Shown here in pieces: positions 38,757 through 48,104 of a DNA stretch of 64,000 nucleotides (position 1 is the stretch's first letter; each line of letters begins with the position of its first letter). The stretch is from Singulisphaera sp. GP187 (GTDB lineage: Bacteria > Planctomycetota > Planctomycetia > Isosphaerales > Isosphaeraceae). A program made the translations under genes and the position numbers. The stretch spans positions 969,501-1,033,500 of the forward strand of contig NZ_FSRB01000001.1 in NCBI RefSeq assembly GCF_900129635.1. Direction: 5' to 3'. The notes under the pieces are model-generated. The model was not told where the DNA came from. It saw only the letters and a program-made list of their open reading frames with translations, and did not search any database.

Positions 38757-39929
38757 TCAAGGGCGGTGCTTGGAGGGGGCCACGGCTCTGGCCCGGAAAC
38801 GGTCGCTCCATGGCGGAAGGAGCCAGTGCGGATGCGGTGGGATCAGCTCGGGAGGGTTGTCCGACTCGGGCTCCCCGGCTCTGGAAAGAGGATAAGGGAA
38901 TCGGTCTTTGAGGCGGAGGATCGGCTTCTCGATGAACTGCCACGAGAGAACGGCCAAGGCGAACGTCGTTGCCAACTTCAAGGCGTCGAGCCCCATCGAA
39001 TCGTTGCACAGGTTTGTGAAATGCAACGGCGACATGAGTGCAAAGAGAGGTAAGTGGTAAAGATAAATCCCATAGCTAATCGTTCCGAGATAGCAGAGGC
39101 TCGGGTCGCGCAAGGGGCGCAGGAGGGGGTGGCCGGCGAAGGCGATCACCAGGCCGACGATCGAGAAATAGAGGAGGCTCAACCGGCTCGCGTTCAGCGA
39201 GAAGGCGAGTTTCGGCAGGTCGCTCGTCCAGGCCGCTCCGAACTGCTCGACGGTTCCCGCGGCCAGCATCGGGTATGCGAGCATGGCCGCGCCCAGGGTC
39301 ATCAAGGCTCCGATGACGATCGGCCGACGCGCTCGGGGCGATCCCGGTTCGCCCATCATCCAGGCCAGCAGGGCTCCCAGGGCGAATCCATCCCAGTTCG
39401 TCACCAGGAGCATCGGCCAGAGCCAGAGCCGCGCCATGAACGCTGACCCGACCAAAAGCGGGATCGTTGCGAGGAGCGCACGGCGACCCAGGAGCACGGC
39501 GACCAGGGGCCAGAGGAGATAGAACTGTTCCTCGGCCGCCAGGGTCCAGGTGTGCGCGAAGTAAATGCTGAACGCAGGCGGCCGAGCCGACCAGTAGCGG
39601 GGCAGGAACTGGGTGAACGTCAGGTAGTAGGGGAGGCCGGTCGTCCGCTGGCGGTAGGTCAGTAACGGATTGACCACGACGAATCCGATCAGAACGGCAT
39701 AGTAAATCGGCCAGATCCGGAGCACTCGGCGCGCATAGAACGGGGTCAGGAACCGGGGCCTGGTCTCGTGGCTCAGGATGATCCGCGTGATGAGGTAGCC
39801 GGAAAGGACGAAGAACATGTCCACGGCCGAGCCGAGCACCGCGTAGTCCGTCCCGAGGCCCATGTGGAGGCTCACCACCATCAGGGCGGCAATTCCTCGC
39901 AGGGCGTCCAGTTCAAGGACTCGGCGCAT
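38757..39929 (-). CDS. acyltransferase 3-family membrane protein
   Basis: 390 residues with about ten hydrophobic segments. The N-terminus LELDALRGIAALMVVSLHM carries the conserved catalytic-type histidine of the acyltransferase-3 family (OafA/OatA). VDMFFVLSGYLITRI, FYARRVLRIWPIYY and HTWTLAAEEQFYLLWP are other signature stretches, and FIEKPILRLKDRF closes the membrane domain. These enzymes O-acetylate surface polysaccharides or peptidoglycan. There is no SGNH hydrolase domain at the C-terminus, so this is the short form. The ATG at 39929 is chosen because GGGAAGAG lies upstream; an in-frame start at 39986 adds 19 non-conserved residues. Confidence 0.9.
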   Translation of the reverse strand: MRRVLELDALRGIAALMVVSLHMGLGTDYAVLGSAVDMFFVLSGYLITRIILSHETRPRFLTPFYARRVLRIWPIYYAVLIGFVVVNPLLTYRQRTTGLPYYLTFTQFLPRYWSARPPAFSIYFAHTWTLAAEEQFYLLWPLVAVLLGRRALLATIPLLVGSAFMARLWLWPMLLVTNWDGFALGALLAWMMGEPGSPRARRPIVIGALMTLGAAMLAYPMLAAGTVEQFGAAWTSDLPKLAFSLNASRLSLLYFSIVGLVIAFAGHPLLRPLRDPSLCYLGTISYGIYLYHLPLFALMSPLHFTNLCNDSMGLDALKLATTFALAVLSWQFIEKPILRLKDRFPYPLSRAGEPESDNPPELIPPHPHWLLPPWSDRFRARAVAPSKHRP

Positions 39930-40213
39930 GTCACTCTTCCCTGGGTCCGGCCGGTTGTGGGGGAATACATCGCCCATGTGGCGCAATCCGCATTATCGGA
40001 AATATCGGCCCGGGAGCGTTCGCACATTAAGGATTGTCTGGCCGAGGAACCGATTTGTTGCCGGCCCGTGCCTGTCCGGAAGGCCCTCGCACGGCGGAAT
40101 CGGGGCCCGTAGAATAGGCCATTCCGAGAGATGCTCGGGCCTTGATTCGAACACGAAAGCTCGCGATGAGACCCGGGTTGGCTGCTCTTGAAAGCTGATG
40201 TGAGGACGGTCTT

Positions 40214-41020
40214 ATGTCGATCGAGCGGGAAGAACACGAGGATCAGGACGAGGAGTTGCTTGGGGAATCCACGGAGGTCCACCCGTACGCCGGTGAGGAA
40301 CTGGGTGGGGCGGCGGCGAACGTCTGCCCCGGCTTCGACCCGGAGCCGCTTCGCTTTCTCTTCTACCAGCCGGCGCTACGGATTCTGATCAGCTTCGGTG
40401 CCGTCGTCGCCCTCCTGGTCGCCGGGGCGTTCGCGGCCGGTTATGCCCTCCGCGTCCCTGGTGGTGGGTGGTGGCCGGGGTTACTGGCCTCCCTCTTCTA
40501 TGGCATTGGCATCCTGCTGACTCCGATCCTGCTGATCGACCTTTTGCTCCTTGTCGTGGGTTATGGCCCGACGGCCCGTTACTTCAAAAACGCCCTGCTC
40601 ACGCCGGGCGTGGTCGTCTCCTCCAAGCCGCTGACGATCGTCATTCTCGGGCCGCTGGGGAATGGGCAGGGGCCGAACTATCACGGGCTGCAACGCATCG
40701 ACCTGCGATCGCTCCCGTTTCATGCCCACACCCCGGGGACGCGAATTCCTTTCGTCTCCGCCTTCCATCGCGGCGAGGGGCTCGACCGCTGGCTGGCCTT
40801 CAGTCCCGAGCCCATCTGCTGGGGGACGGGACGGCGCGAACTCATCGACCGTTGCTTCCAGCGTCTCGGCACCGAAGATTTCGACCGCCTCGACAACTGT
40901 ATCGCGAATGGCCTCGTGCCGCGGGACGATGACGAACTGATCCTGCTCGACGAGCACGACCGCAAGTTGGCGACCTTCTCGATCCGCGAGGAGAAGGAGA
41001 AGTATGCACCCAAAACGTAA
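40214..41020 (+). CDS. membrane protein, DUF3239-like
   Basis: 268 residues: an acidic N-terminus (EREEHEDQDEELLGE), two hydrophobic segments (LISFGAVVALLVAGAFAAGYAL and GIGILLTPILLIDLLLLVVGY) and a C-terminal soluble domain with AFHRGEGLDRWLAFSPEPICWG and ERR-type charges. Such a topology and the LLTPGVVVSSKPLTIVILGPLG stretch resemble DUF3239 proteins; this is tentative. GAGGA eight bases upstream supports the start. The gene is convergent with the multiheme cytochrome gene 85 bases away. The function is unknown. Confidence 0.6.
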   Translation: MSIEREEHEDQDEELLGESTEVHPYAGEELGGAAANVCPGFDPEPLRFLFYQPALRILISFGAVVALLVAGAFAAGYALRVPGGGWWPGLLASLFYGIGILLTPILLIDLLLLVVGYGPTARYFKNALLTPGVVVSSKPLTIVILGPLGNGQGPNYHGLQRIDLRSLPFHAHTPGTRIPFVSAFHRGEGLDRWLAFSPEPICWGTGRRELIDRCFQRLGTEDFDRLDNCIANGLVPRDDDELILLDEHDRKLATFSIREEKEKYAPKT

Positions 41021-41105
41021 CGAATTATGACGTGGAATCGATAAATCGAATATTGATTAGGTGTATGATTGCTGGTTGGTTGTGTGGTGATACGGCTGTC
41101 CTGGG

Positions 41106-42608
41106 CTATCGGCCTGAATCGGCCGTCATCAGCACGGAAAGCTCGCGGCGATACCGTTCCATCGCCTTGGTGAACGCCTCGGCAGTCCATCGCCCCGATT
41201 GTCCGCCCAGGGAGGAGGAAGGGGCTTCGACCTGGCGTCTCATCGCGTCGAGGGCGGACTTCATGTTTGGGGTCAGGGGCTGACCGAGCCGTTCGAGCGT
41301 GCCATTCAAGGTGGCGATGCCGACGAAGCGCTGGGTGGCGGTTTCCCAGTTCAAGGGGGGCGAGCCGGGCTTGTCCGCGACCAGCCGAGCGAGAAGCTGC
41401 TGGACCTGGCGCAGGGTGAACGGAGCTTTCGCCGTGTCGAGCAGTTTCCCCACATGGGCTTTCGCTTCGAGCGCAAGCCGTTCGGCGTCCTTCGGCTGGG
41501 GGTCGATCGACTCCATCAAGCGGCGCAGGCTGGCGAGGGGACTGCTCTCGTTATTTTTGATATCTTCACTTGGGGATGTCAGTAACGCGGGAGCGATCGA
41601 GAAATACCAGTGGCCCCAGGGGAGGGTGACGAGCCCCGTTTGGGCGTCGCGGGTCGAGGGGAGGGTGGTCTCCGCCAGCGGATGGTGGCAGGAGTTACAG
41701 GCGTATTCCGCGAATTCGGGCCAGATGCCGATCGGTGAGCGTTCGACCGGTCGCTTGGCTTGCGGTTCCAGGGCGGCATGGGCCCGCAGGCTCAGCAACC
41801 CCAGCGCCTCGCGCGCTGAGACGACCTGACCGATCGCCCAGGCACGGGCGTCGAGGTCGGGCTGTTCGCGCCTGACTTTGGATTCGTCCCAGTGTTTGGG
41901 AAGGGCCTCGAAATAGGAGAGGAATTCAAAGTCGAGCTGGGGGTGACCGGCGGCGATCAGGTCGTGATCGACGTCGCGCCCGGAGTTGCCGATGTGGCAG
42001 CCGACGCAGAGGTTGACCCTGGCTTCGAGGTCGGTCGTGGGCGTCATACCCAACTCGAGCTTCTTCGAGTCGGAGAGTTGCTTCCAGGAGGCCGAGGAAT
42101 GGGGGGCGAGCCATTGGGACGCGGCCCCATGACAACTCTCGCAGCCAACCCCCTCCGCCGCTGAGACGACGGAGGTTCGATTCAAATTCGGCCCCGGGCT
42201 GACGTGGCAGCCGAGACAGCGCGTGTCGGTCTCCGCGCTCCTCGCCTTGCGACCCGAGAAGATGGCGAGCCGGTTTTCGATTTCGATCGAGCGCTTCTGT
42301 TTGAGGACCGACTCGGCCCGCGAGTGCGGGTCGAGCGCCATCCAGGTCGTGTAGGCGTTGCGATGGTTGCCCTCGCCCCCGTTCCCGCCATGGCAGGCGA
42401 ACGCGGCGCACGAGGAGACGCCCACCGGTTCGATCTGATTTCCCTTGAGGTCGTGACGGGACGAGCCCTGAGGAGCGACCTCCTGCGCCACGATCGCGGT
42501 GAGGCAGGCCAGGCCGAGACACGAGCCCAGCAGCAGCAAGGCCCCGCCTCGGACGGGGCTCCGTGCGGATCGGATCGATTCGTTCTGTCGGCTACGGAGA
42601 TGTCGCAT
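41106..42608 (-). CDS. pentaheme cytochrome c (cytochrome c554-like), last gene of the multiheme run
   Basis: 500 residues with an N-terminal membrane anchor/signal (GGALLLLGSCLGLACLTAIV). Five c-type heme sites are visible: an unusual C-X4-C-H (CAAFACH), then CLGCH, CESCH, CVGCH and CNSCH. The histidine-rich stretches DVDHDLIAAGHPQLDFEF and NRNAYTTW-type sequence are shared with cytochrome c554-type proteins. It is a close paralogue of the gene at 50624-52051: the first heme motif, the VDHDLIAAGHP block and the order of sites coincide. As a periplasmic electron carrier it would accept electrons from the membrane or Fe-S partners encoded upstream. It begins 58 bases after the stop of the cyclic-nucleotide/Fe-S gene. 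Confidence 0.88.
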   Translation of the reverse strand: MRHLRSRQNESIRSARSPVRGGALLLLGSCLGLACLTAIVAQEVAPQGSSRHDLKGNQIEPVGVSSCAAFACHGGNGGEGNHRNAYTTWMALDPHSRAESVLKQKRSIEIENRLAIFSGRKARSAETDTRCLGCHVSPGPNLNRTSVVSAAEGVGCESCHGAASQWLAPHSSASWKQLSDSKKLELGMTPTTDLEARVNLCVGCHIGNSGRDVDHDLIAAGHPQLDFEFLSYFEALPKHWDESKVRREQPDLDARAWAIGQVVSAREALGLLSLRAHAALEPQAKRPVERSPIGIWPEFAEYACNSCHHPLAETTLPSTRDAQTGLVTLPWGHWYFSIAPALLTSPSEDIKNNESSPLASLRRLMESIDPQPKDAERLALEAKAHVGKLLDTAKAPFTLRQVQQLLARLVADKPGSPPLNWETATQRFVGIATLNGTLERLGQPLTPNMKSALDAMRRQVEAPSSSLGGQSGRWTAEAFTKAMERYRRELSVLMTADSGR

Positions 42609-42666
42609 GGTCGAGGCCGAACTCGCGTCAGGGTACGTACGTTTCTACAACAATGCAAGCGAAGGA

Positions 42667-45600
42667 CTAGAGCGAGGAGAGCTGAGTGAGGGCGTCGATC
42701 CGGATGGCGGCCTCGTGCGGGCAGGCGGTGACGCACGCGGGGCGCTGGCCGGCCTGGGCGCTACAGAGGTCGCAGACGACGGCCTTCTGCTCGACGAGCT
42801 TGACGGTCGCCCCTTCCTCACGGTCGAGACGGAGGTCGAGCAATCGGTCCGAGCCGCCCGAGGACGGGGTGACCCGCAATGCCACCGAGTTCTTGCCCGC
42901 CTTTAAGAGGGCCGGGAGCATCTGCACGTCGATTTCCCACCAACCGTTGTCACGCGACTTTCTTCGAGCGACCGAGAGCACCCCGCTGGGGTCGGCCTGG
43001 TCGGCGGCCGCGACCACCGGCTTGCCGTTGATCCAGACGTTGAGTCCTTCGTCCATGGAGGTCAGGCTGAGGATGAACTCGGTCTCGGGGCCGAGCAACT
43101 CGCGCTCGACTTCGAAGTCGTAGCGGAAGACGATGGGGGCGGTGGCCGACCCCGTTCCCTTGCCGGTTGGGTCGAGTGATGTTCGGAACTCACGGTCGAA
43201 GACGAACGGGGCGCTGCCGACCCGCCAGTCGCGGTCTCGGCCGCCGTTCTTCGGCCAGTCGTCGGGCAGGGTCGATGCCAGGGCGTACCGCCAACCGAAC
43301 GAGGACTCGGGGATGATCCCGTCCTTATGCATCTGGATCGCCCCGTAGGGGCACTGGCTGGCGCACGCCTCGCAGCCGATGCACCAGTCCTCGATGAGGA
43401 TCTCGCCGTTGTTGCCGCGGTGAATCGAGCCGACGGGGCAGCCGATCATGCAGACCGGGTCGAGGCAGGAGCGGCAGGTTGTCGGCACCAGGTATTTGCC
43501 GAATCGAGGGCCGTCGAGGAAGAGCCGGCTGCGGCCGTCGTCGTGCGTGTTCACGCAGGCCTGGACGCACTCGTCGCAGCGGGTGCAGCGGTCGAGGTCG
43601 ATCAGCATCAACCGCTTGCCTTGAAGCAGGCCCAGTTCCTCGGTGCGCCCCGCTCGAGGCGCGGTGGAGGCGGCGGTACGTCCTGCTTTCAGTTGCAAGG
43701 CCTCGGCGCTATGCTTCGCTTTCCGTTCGGCGATCAGGTTCTCGAGGTAACGAAGGAACGAGCGTGACGATTCCTTGAGCTCTTGAAACAGTTCTTGGCT
43801 GATCCGGACGAGCTGGATCGCTCCCCCCTCACGATCGGGGTCGTTATCGGGATGGCCGTACGCCACGCAGGTGGCCGCACGTGGTCTCCCTTCCAGCAGC
43901 GATGTCTCGCCGATCGTCTCACCACGCGATCGATAGGCCAGGACCCGCGGCGGCCCTTCCGGACGTCGCGAAGTTCCCAGCCCTTTGGGGGCGATCAGGT
44001 CGAGCAAGAAGCGGTTGTAGGCGCGCGAGCCGCGGTGATAGTCGTACTCTTCCCAGCCTTTGCTCGGCAGGAATTCCCTGATGAGCTTGGCGGGCTTCTT
44101 CGACTTCACATAGTCCTGGAATTCCGGGTCGAGAATCAGTGGACGGGTTCGGATGATCGCGTTCAAGGCGTCGATCACGGTTTCCTTGCCCTCGCTCGGG
44201 GGCTCGCCGCCGGTCTTCGCCTCCGCCAGGATGGCCTGGGCCGGTTCGCCGAGTCGCTGCCAGATCCGGCCCTTCGGTTCCCCCGCCTTGGTGCTCCCCT
44301 CCACCAGCGCGGTCGCGGTGGCTTTCCAATCCTTGATGTCTCGCGAGCGATACTCGTAAGACGGCTCGTCGGCCGCTTCGTCCGCCTTCCATTCGGGAAG
44401 CTTATTCCCATAGATCGAATCAATTAAGAGGCGTTGGCAGCGGTGCATGTCCTGCTCCGACACCCGCGATGGGTCGGCCAGGCGCTGCCAGGCCTTCCGG
44501 CCGATCCGTTGCGTCAGGGCGAGCGATTCCAACCCCGCGGTGCCATCGAAGCCGGGATTCTTGATCAACGCGTTCAGACCATCCAGCACGAGGCGCTTCG
44601 ATTCGGATTCAAACCCTTCGTCACCGAGTGTTGTGAGGGCATGTTGAACGTTGCGGGGCAGAAGCTTCCAGACCCGATGCTTCCCCCCTGTGGCCGGGTC
44701 CGAACCCGCGGCCAGCTCCGCGCTGAGTGAGGTCCAATCCGTCAGGTCGAGCTCGCCGATCAGGAACGAGGCTTCGTGCATCACCTTGATGATGCCGCCG
44801 CGGATCAGGTGCATACTGTCGGATGGTTCATTCTCGTCGTACAGGAGCGCTCCGCTGGGGACTTCGATGAGCTCGGCCGACTGCCGTAGCCGTTCCAGGA
44901 GCCGATCGTCGAGCTCCAGAAGCATTGGCAGGTTGCGCAGTTGGAGACGGAGAACGCGCTCACGATAGAGCTGATCGAGTCGCGACTTGAAGCCGGCGTC
45001 GCGGTTCATGGCTTCGAGCACGTTTCTGAGCATCTCGAGCATGTAGCAGTCGCGGGAGGCCGTCACCGTCGCGGACCGGGGCGCTCGGTACAGGCAGCTC
45101 ATTTCGCCGAAGAGCTCTCCCTCGTTGAGCACACCTTCACGGGTCTCGTAGTCGAGGTCGCGGGGGCCGTCGATTGGAATCGTGGACGGTCGTCGTCGCG
45201 ATTTCTTCTTCTTTTTCCGCTTGATGGCGAAGACGCCGCCGATCCGCGCGAGGAGCGTTTTCGGGGCCTTGGCGCGCGGGAGTTGAATCGTCAGGTGAAC
45301 CGAGGCCACCTTGCGCGCGATCTCGGCGTCGGCGATCGCGTTCAGCCAGACGGCGAGTTGCGGATCGGCCGACGCGATCTCGTAGGCCTGCGTGCGTTTC
45401 CGCGCGGTGTCGGCTTCGATCAGGCTCCGGAGCCGGGCGCTTCCTTCGTCGTCGCCCAGCGCATCGGCTTGGCGCATGGCTTCGCGAAGGCCGTTCATCG
45501 CCGCGTCCCCCGCGGCCAGGAGGGCGGCCGATTCCTCGTCGGGGGCGCTGGCGTTGATCGACTTCTCCATGGAAGGGGTCGCCGCGCGGAGGATCGCGAC

Positions 45601-46017
45601 GCGCTCTTTGAGCTCGACGACCTGCTCCTTGGCCTCGGCCACTTTCCCCTTCAGGCTCTCGGATTTCTTGGGGTCGGCCGCCGCCTCGGCGAGTTGCTTC
45701 TCGAGGTCGCCGACTTTGGTCTCGGCCTTGGTAAGTTCGCCCTCGGCCACCGTCCGCTGGGTTCGCGGGGCGGCCCGAACGGCCTCGAGTTCGCTGGAGG
45801 TCGGGATATAGAAGGCGGTCCAGCCGGGATCGCCCTGGCGGCAGATCACCTCGCCTTTGCGGAAGTGGCGGAGGATCACCGCGCCCGGGAAGTTGGCCAG
45901 CTTGGCGGTGGATTTCAGGTCGGAGAACGGAGGAATCTTGGGAAACAGGAGATCGGGGATCGCGACATCGGTGTCGCGAGGCTCCAGATCTGCGGTGAGG
46001 TTGACGCTCCTGGCCAT
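42667..46017 (-). CDS. cyclic-nucleotide-binding, ferredoxin-type Fe-S protein
   Basis: About 1116 residues without a signal peptide. Two cNMP-binding modules are visible, each with the phosphate-binding cassette split from its first half: FRKGEVICRQGDPG then GELFGEMSCLYRAPRSATV (~res 302), and IEVPSGALLYDENEP (~386) then GETIGETSLLEGRPRAATC (~700). The first is interrupted by a coiled coil and a Lys/Arg stretch, the second by ~300 helical residues. A ferredoxin-type domain follows (~805-905) with CTRCDECVQAC, CRSCLDPVCMIGC and CIGCEACASQC. A beta-sandwich-like stretch (~919-1062, INGKPVVAA) precedes a last Cys set (CDLCSAQ, CVTAC), suggesting four clusters as in DMSO reductase B-type subunits. 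Conserved Glu and Arg of both cassettes remain, so ligand binding is plausible. The start has GGAAGG upstream. It is flanked by multiheme cytochromes. Confidence 0.82.
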   Translation of the reverse strand: MARSVNLTADLEPRDTDVAIPDLLFPKIPPFSDLKSTAKLANFPGAVILRHFRKGEVICRQGDPGWTAFYIPTSSELEAVRAAPRTQRTVAEGELTKAETKVGDLEKQLAEAAADPKKSESLKGKVAEAKEQVVELKERVAILRAATPSMEKSINASAPDEESAALLAAGDAAMNGLREAMRQADALGDDEGSARLRSLIEADTARKRTQAYEIASADPQLAVWLNAIADAEIARKVASVHLTIQLPRAKAPKTLLARIGGVFAIKRKKKKKSRRRPSTIPIDGPRDLDYETREGVLNEGELFGEMSCLYRAPRSATVTASRDCYMLEMLRNVLEAMNRDAGFKSRLDQLYRERVLRLQLRNLPMLLELDDRLLERLRQSAELIEVPSGALLYDENEPSDSMHLIRGGIIKVMHEASFLIGELDLTDWTSLSAELAAGSDPATGGKHRVWKLLPRNVQHALTTLGDEGFESESKRLVLDGLNALIKNPGFDGTAGLESLALTQRIGRKAWQRLADPSRVSEQDMHRCQRLLIDSIYGNKLPEWKADEAADEPSYEYRSRDIKDWKATATALVEGSTKAGEPKGRIWQRLGEPAQAILAEAKTGGEPPSEGKETVIDALNAIIRTRPLILDPEFQDYVKSKKPAKLIREFLPSKGWEEYDYHRGSRAYNRFLLDLIAPKGLGTSRRPEGPPRVLAYRSRGETIGETSLLEGRPRAATCVAYGHPDNDPDREGGAIQLVRISQELFQELKESSRSFLRYLENLIAERKAKHSAEALQLKAGRTAASTAPRAGRTEELGLLQGKRLMLIDLDRCTRCDECVQACVNTHDDGRSRLFLDGPRFGKYLVPTTCRSCLDPVCMIGCPVGSIHRGNNGEILIEDWCIGCEACASQCPYGAIQMHKDGIIPESSFGWRYALASTLPDDWPKNGGRDRDWRVGSAPFVFDREFRTSLDPTGKGTGSATAPIVFRYDFEVERELLGPETEFILSLTSMDEGLNVWINGKPVVAAADQADPSGVLSVARRKSRDNGWWEIDVQMLPALLKAGKNSVALRVTPSSGGSDRLLDLRLDREEGATVKLVEQKAVVCDLCSAQAGQRPACVTACPHEAAIRIDALTQLSSL

Positions 46018-46060
46018 GGAGACATCCTTCCAGAGAAGAAACGGGTGCAATCCGTCTATG

Positions 46061-46912
46061 TCAGGGTGTTTGTATGAGGGGAGGCAGCGGATGGGCCTTG
46101 TCGGGAGTGGGGGCTCCCTGGCCTCTCAGAAAGTCCTGGATCGTCAGGTCGCGGGGGGAGTCGCGACTCTCGTGCGGAGCATGATAGGCGTGGCACTCGA
46201 CGCAGTCGGTCCGCGCCCCCTGGGTCTTGCCGTTATGGCATTGCTGGCACGACTGGATCGTGGGCATCAGAACGTCGCTGGTCAAGCGACTCTCCGCCGA
46301 CTGCGCGTGGCACTGGCGGCAGTCGAGCGAGCGATGACGCTCGTGGCTGAACACACTGTGCGGGAACCAACGGCTGTTGATCTTCGGGAGCGCGAACCGG
46401 GGGAGTTGATCAGTCTCGGGGCTCGATTCGGCCGTCACGCGATGGCAGTAGCGGCAGCCGCCGGCCCCCTCGAACAGGAGTCGGCTCGCTTCGCTCAATT
46501 GCTGCTCCGCCCAGTCCGCGGCGGAGCGTCCGTTCGGCGCTGCGGTTGGCTTCGGTCGACCCGGTAGCGGTTGGCCCTTTTCGGAACGAGTTCGCTCGGA
46601 ATGGACCGAGGGGAACTGCTCGACGAACTGGAGGAAGCGATCGCGGAGAATCGCGCGAACGGTATCGGGACCTTCGCGAGGACCGTTGGGGTGGGCCGCC
46701 GGTTCGTTGCGGAACTGATCGGCGGCTTCACTTGCGGCCAGTTCGTTGATCGTGCCGAAGACCCGGACATTGAGCGGGTGGCATTCGCGGCAATGCGTCG
46801 GATAATTGATCGGCCTCATGTACCGGCCCGCATCGTCCGTCTGATGGCAGTCGGTGCAACGGAGCGTCTTCCGGTCGAGCGATCCGGCGACGAGCAGGCC
46901 CTTGGGATTCAT
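46061..46912 (-). CDS. decaheme cytochrome c, C-terminal part (frame 2)
   Basis: 283 residues with six heme sites: CTDCH, CRECH, CRYCH, CRQCH, CQQCH and CVECH. It has no signal peptide, and its ATG overlaps the stop of the preceding frame (ATGA), which could mimic translational coupling. The frame remains open upstream of the ATG and reads FFLSDNPQDEGTIRFNHQAH, a stretch that supplies the histidines expected before CTDCH. The two frames therefore look like one gene split by a -1 shift in the C5 tracts at 46974-46984. If they are truly separate, this protein would lack an export signal, which c-type cytochromes need. The ATG at 46912 is thus probably not a real start. Confidence 0.7.
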   Translation of the reverse strand: MNPKGLLVAGSLDRKTLRCTDCHQTDDAGRYMRPINYPTHCRECHPLNVRVFGTINELAASEAADQFRNEPAAHPNGPREGPDTVRAILRDRFLQFVEQFPSVHSERTRSEKGQPLPGRPKPTAAPNGRSAADWAEQQLSEASRLLFEGAGGCRYCHRVTAESSPETDQLPRFALPKINSRWFPHSVFSHERHRSLDCRQCHAQSAESRLTSDVLMPTIQSCQQCHNGKTQGARTDCVECHAYHAPHESRDSPRDLTIQDFLRGQGAPTPDKAHPLPPLIQTP

Positions 46913-47535
46913 GTGGGCCTGGTGATTGAAGCGGATGGTGCCTTCGTCTTGCGGATTGTCCGAGAGGAAGAACGGGGGTGGGGGTGGGCACCCCCCAGGA
47001 ACGTCGACACGTCACGGAACGGGCGATCGGCGTCACCGGGCTTGGTGGTGTCCGTATAGCTCTTCAAGTCGGCATGGCATGATGTGCAGTGTCCGTCCTT
47101 GACCCGAGCCATCGCCTTCAGGCCTTGATGCTCGTGATGGCAACTGACGCATGCGGTCTTGCCGACCTGTCGGACGTGGTGGACGTCGCCGGCATGGCAG
47201 CGCAAGCAGGCCTCGTCGGTCACCGATCGTACGGCATTATTCCCGCTGAGGAGTCGCTTGGCCGTGCCGAACGTGGCGTCGTGACAGGCCTGGCAATCTT
47301 CATTGAACAGGGCGTGCGCGGTGGAGACCGATGCGGCCTGGTAGATCTGGCGATTGCCCGGGAGCCAGGTGATGGCGGCAATCAGCGCCGTGCAGCCGAG
47401 CAGGACGGTCCAGGTGACGAGGCTCCGCACGCGTTTGAGCCGCCTCGGCCTGCGAAAATAGTCGAGCTCGAGCCAGCTTGAGAGCGACTTCGGATATTCG
47501 GATGCGGACTTCGCATCGCGTTGGGACGGCAGCAT
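46909..47535 (-). CDS. decaheme cytochrome c, N-terminal part (frame 1)
   Basis: 208 residues with a signal anchor (LVTWTVLLGCTALIAAITWL) and four heme sites: CQACH, CLRCH, CVSCH (followed by HEH) and CTSCH. The last ~25 residues after DVSTFLGGAHPHP (PRSSSRTIRKTKAPSASITR) are basic and low-complexity, unlike the rest, as expected after a frameshift. Joined to the following frame by a -1 shift, it gives a protein of about 490 residues with ten hemes. GAGG lies about ten bases upstream of the ATG. The b-type membrane-protein frame ends 18 bases upstream, so the two are probably in one transcript. Confidence 0.75.
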   Translation of the reverse strand: MLPSQRDAKSASEYPKSLSSWLELDYFRRPRRLKRVRSLVTWTVLLGCTALIAAITWLPGNRQIYQAASVSTAHALFNEDCQACHDATFGTAKRLLSGNNAVRSVTDEACLRCHAGDVHHVRQVGKTACVSCHHEHQGLKAMARVKDGHCTSCHADLKSYTDTTKPGDADRPFRDVSTFLGGAHPHPRSSSRTIRKTKAPSASITRPT

Positions 47536-47552
47536 TGCGCGGGGGACCTCGC

Positions 47553-48104
47553 CTAATAGTACATCGAGAGGGCCGCGTGGGCCAAACCCAGCACGAGCAA
47601 GGCCACCGAGAGCGGGATGTGAATCATGAGCCAGCCGTGAAGCAGGTGATGGAGCCGTTCCTGCTCGCCCAAGAGTCGGCGCTCCTCGCAGAGCGCTCCC
47701 AGTGTCGTTAAGGGGCCGTCGACATCCGACGTCCAGGAGAGGGCCGAGATCGCGGCCAACTCGGCCTCCAGCACGCCAGGGGTCGCCAGCGGTGATTTGC
47801 GCAAAAACGGTTCACAAAGAAAAGGCCGCACCTCGTTCTCGTAGAACCGGCGGAGCTGAGCGCGGGGCGACTCGGCGCTCGACTCTTCAACTGTCAGGTC
47901 GAACGGTCCGCAGATCGCGTCGATCAAGGCGTCGGACTTGCGGCGGAGCAGTGAGCAGAGATGAGGAATCTGTTCGTAAGGGACTTCGCAGGCAATCCGC
48001 CGGGCAATCATCCTGGGCAGGAATTGCTGGAAGGCTAGCCCGATGACCCCCGTTGCAATCGTCAGCGTGAGGACGACCCAGAGGACTTGCTCGAGGGGCC
48101 CCCC
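47553..48104 (-). CDS. putative b-type cytochrome membrane protein, C-terminal part
   Basis: This frame continues the protein begun at 48406 after the C7 tract at 48099-48105 (G7 on the coding strand). Reading from GGPLEQVLWVVLTLTIATGV, it has a third or fourth membrane helix and a soluble loop of ~120 residues (ARRIACEVPYEQIPHLCSLL). A final helix begins with paired histidines (RLHHLLHGWLMIHIPLSVAL) and ends at LAHAALSMYY. Upstream of the tract this frame (MVPRHSRTRAPGG...) is basic and not protein-like. I therefore treat it as the second half of a gene with a -1 shift. Confidence 0.65.
   Translation of the reverse strand, partial: GGPLEQVLWVVLTLTIATGVIGLAFQQFLPRMIARRIACEVPYEQIPHLCSLLRRKSDALIDAICGPFDLTVEESSAESPRAQLRRFYENEVRPFLCEPFLRKSPLATPGVLEAELAAISALSWTSDVDGPLTTLGALCEERRLLGEQERLHHLLHGWLMIHIPLSVALLVLGLAHAALSMYY

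Noticed and set aside
44941..46077. A 378-codon plus-strand frame opposite the Fe-S protein
   Set aside because: Antisense to the coiled coil and first cNMP module; no protein-like motif.
46901..46915. ATGA stop/start overlap as true translational coupling of two separate cytochrome genes
   Set aside because: The second frame is protein-like upstream of its ATG and lacks an export signal, so a split single gene explains it better.
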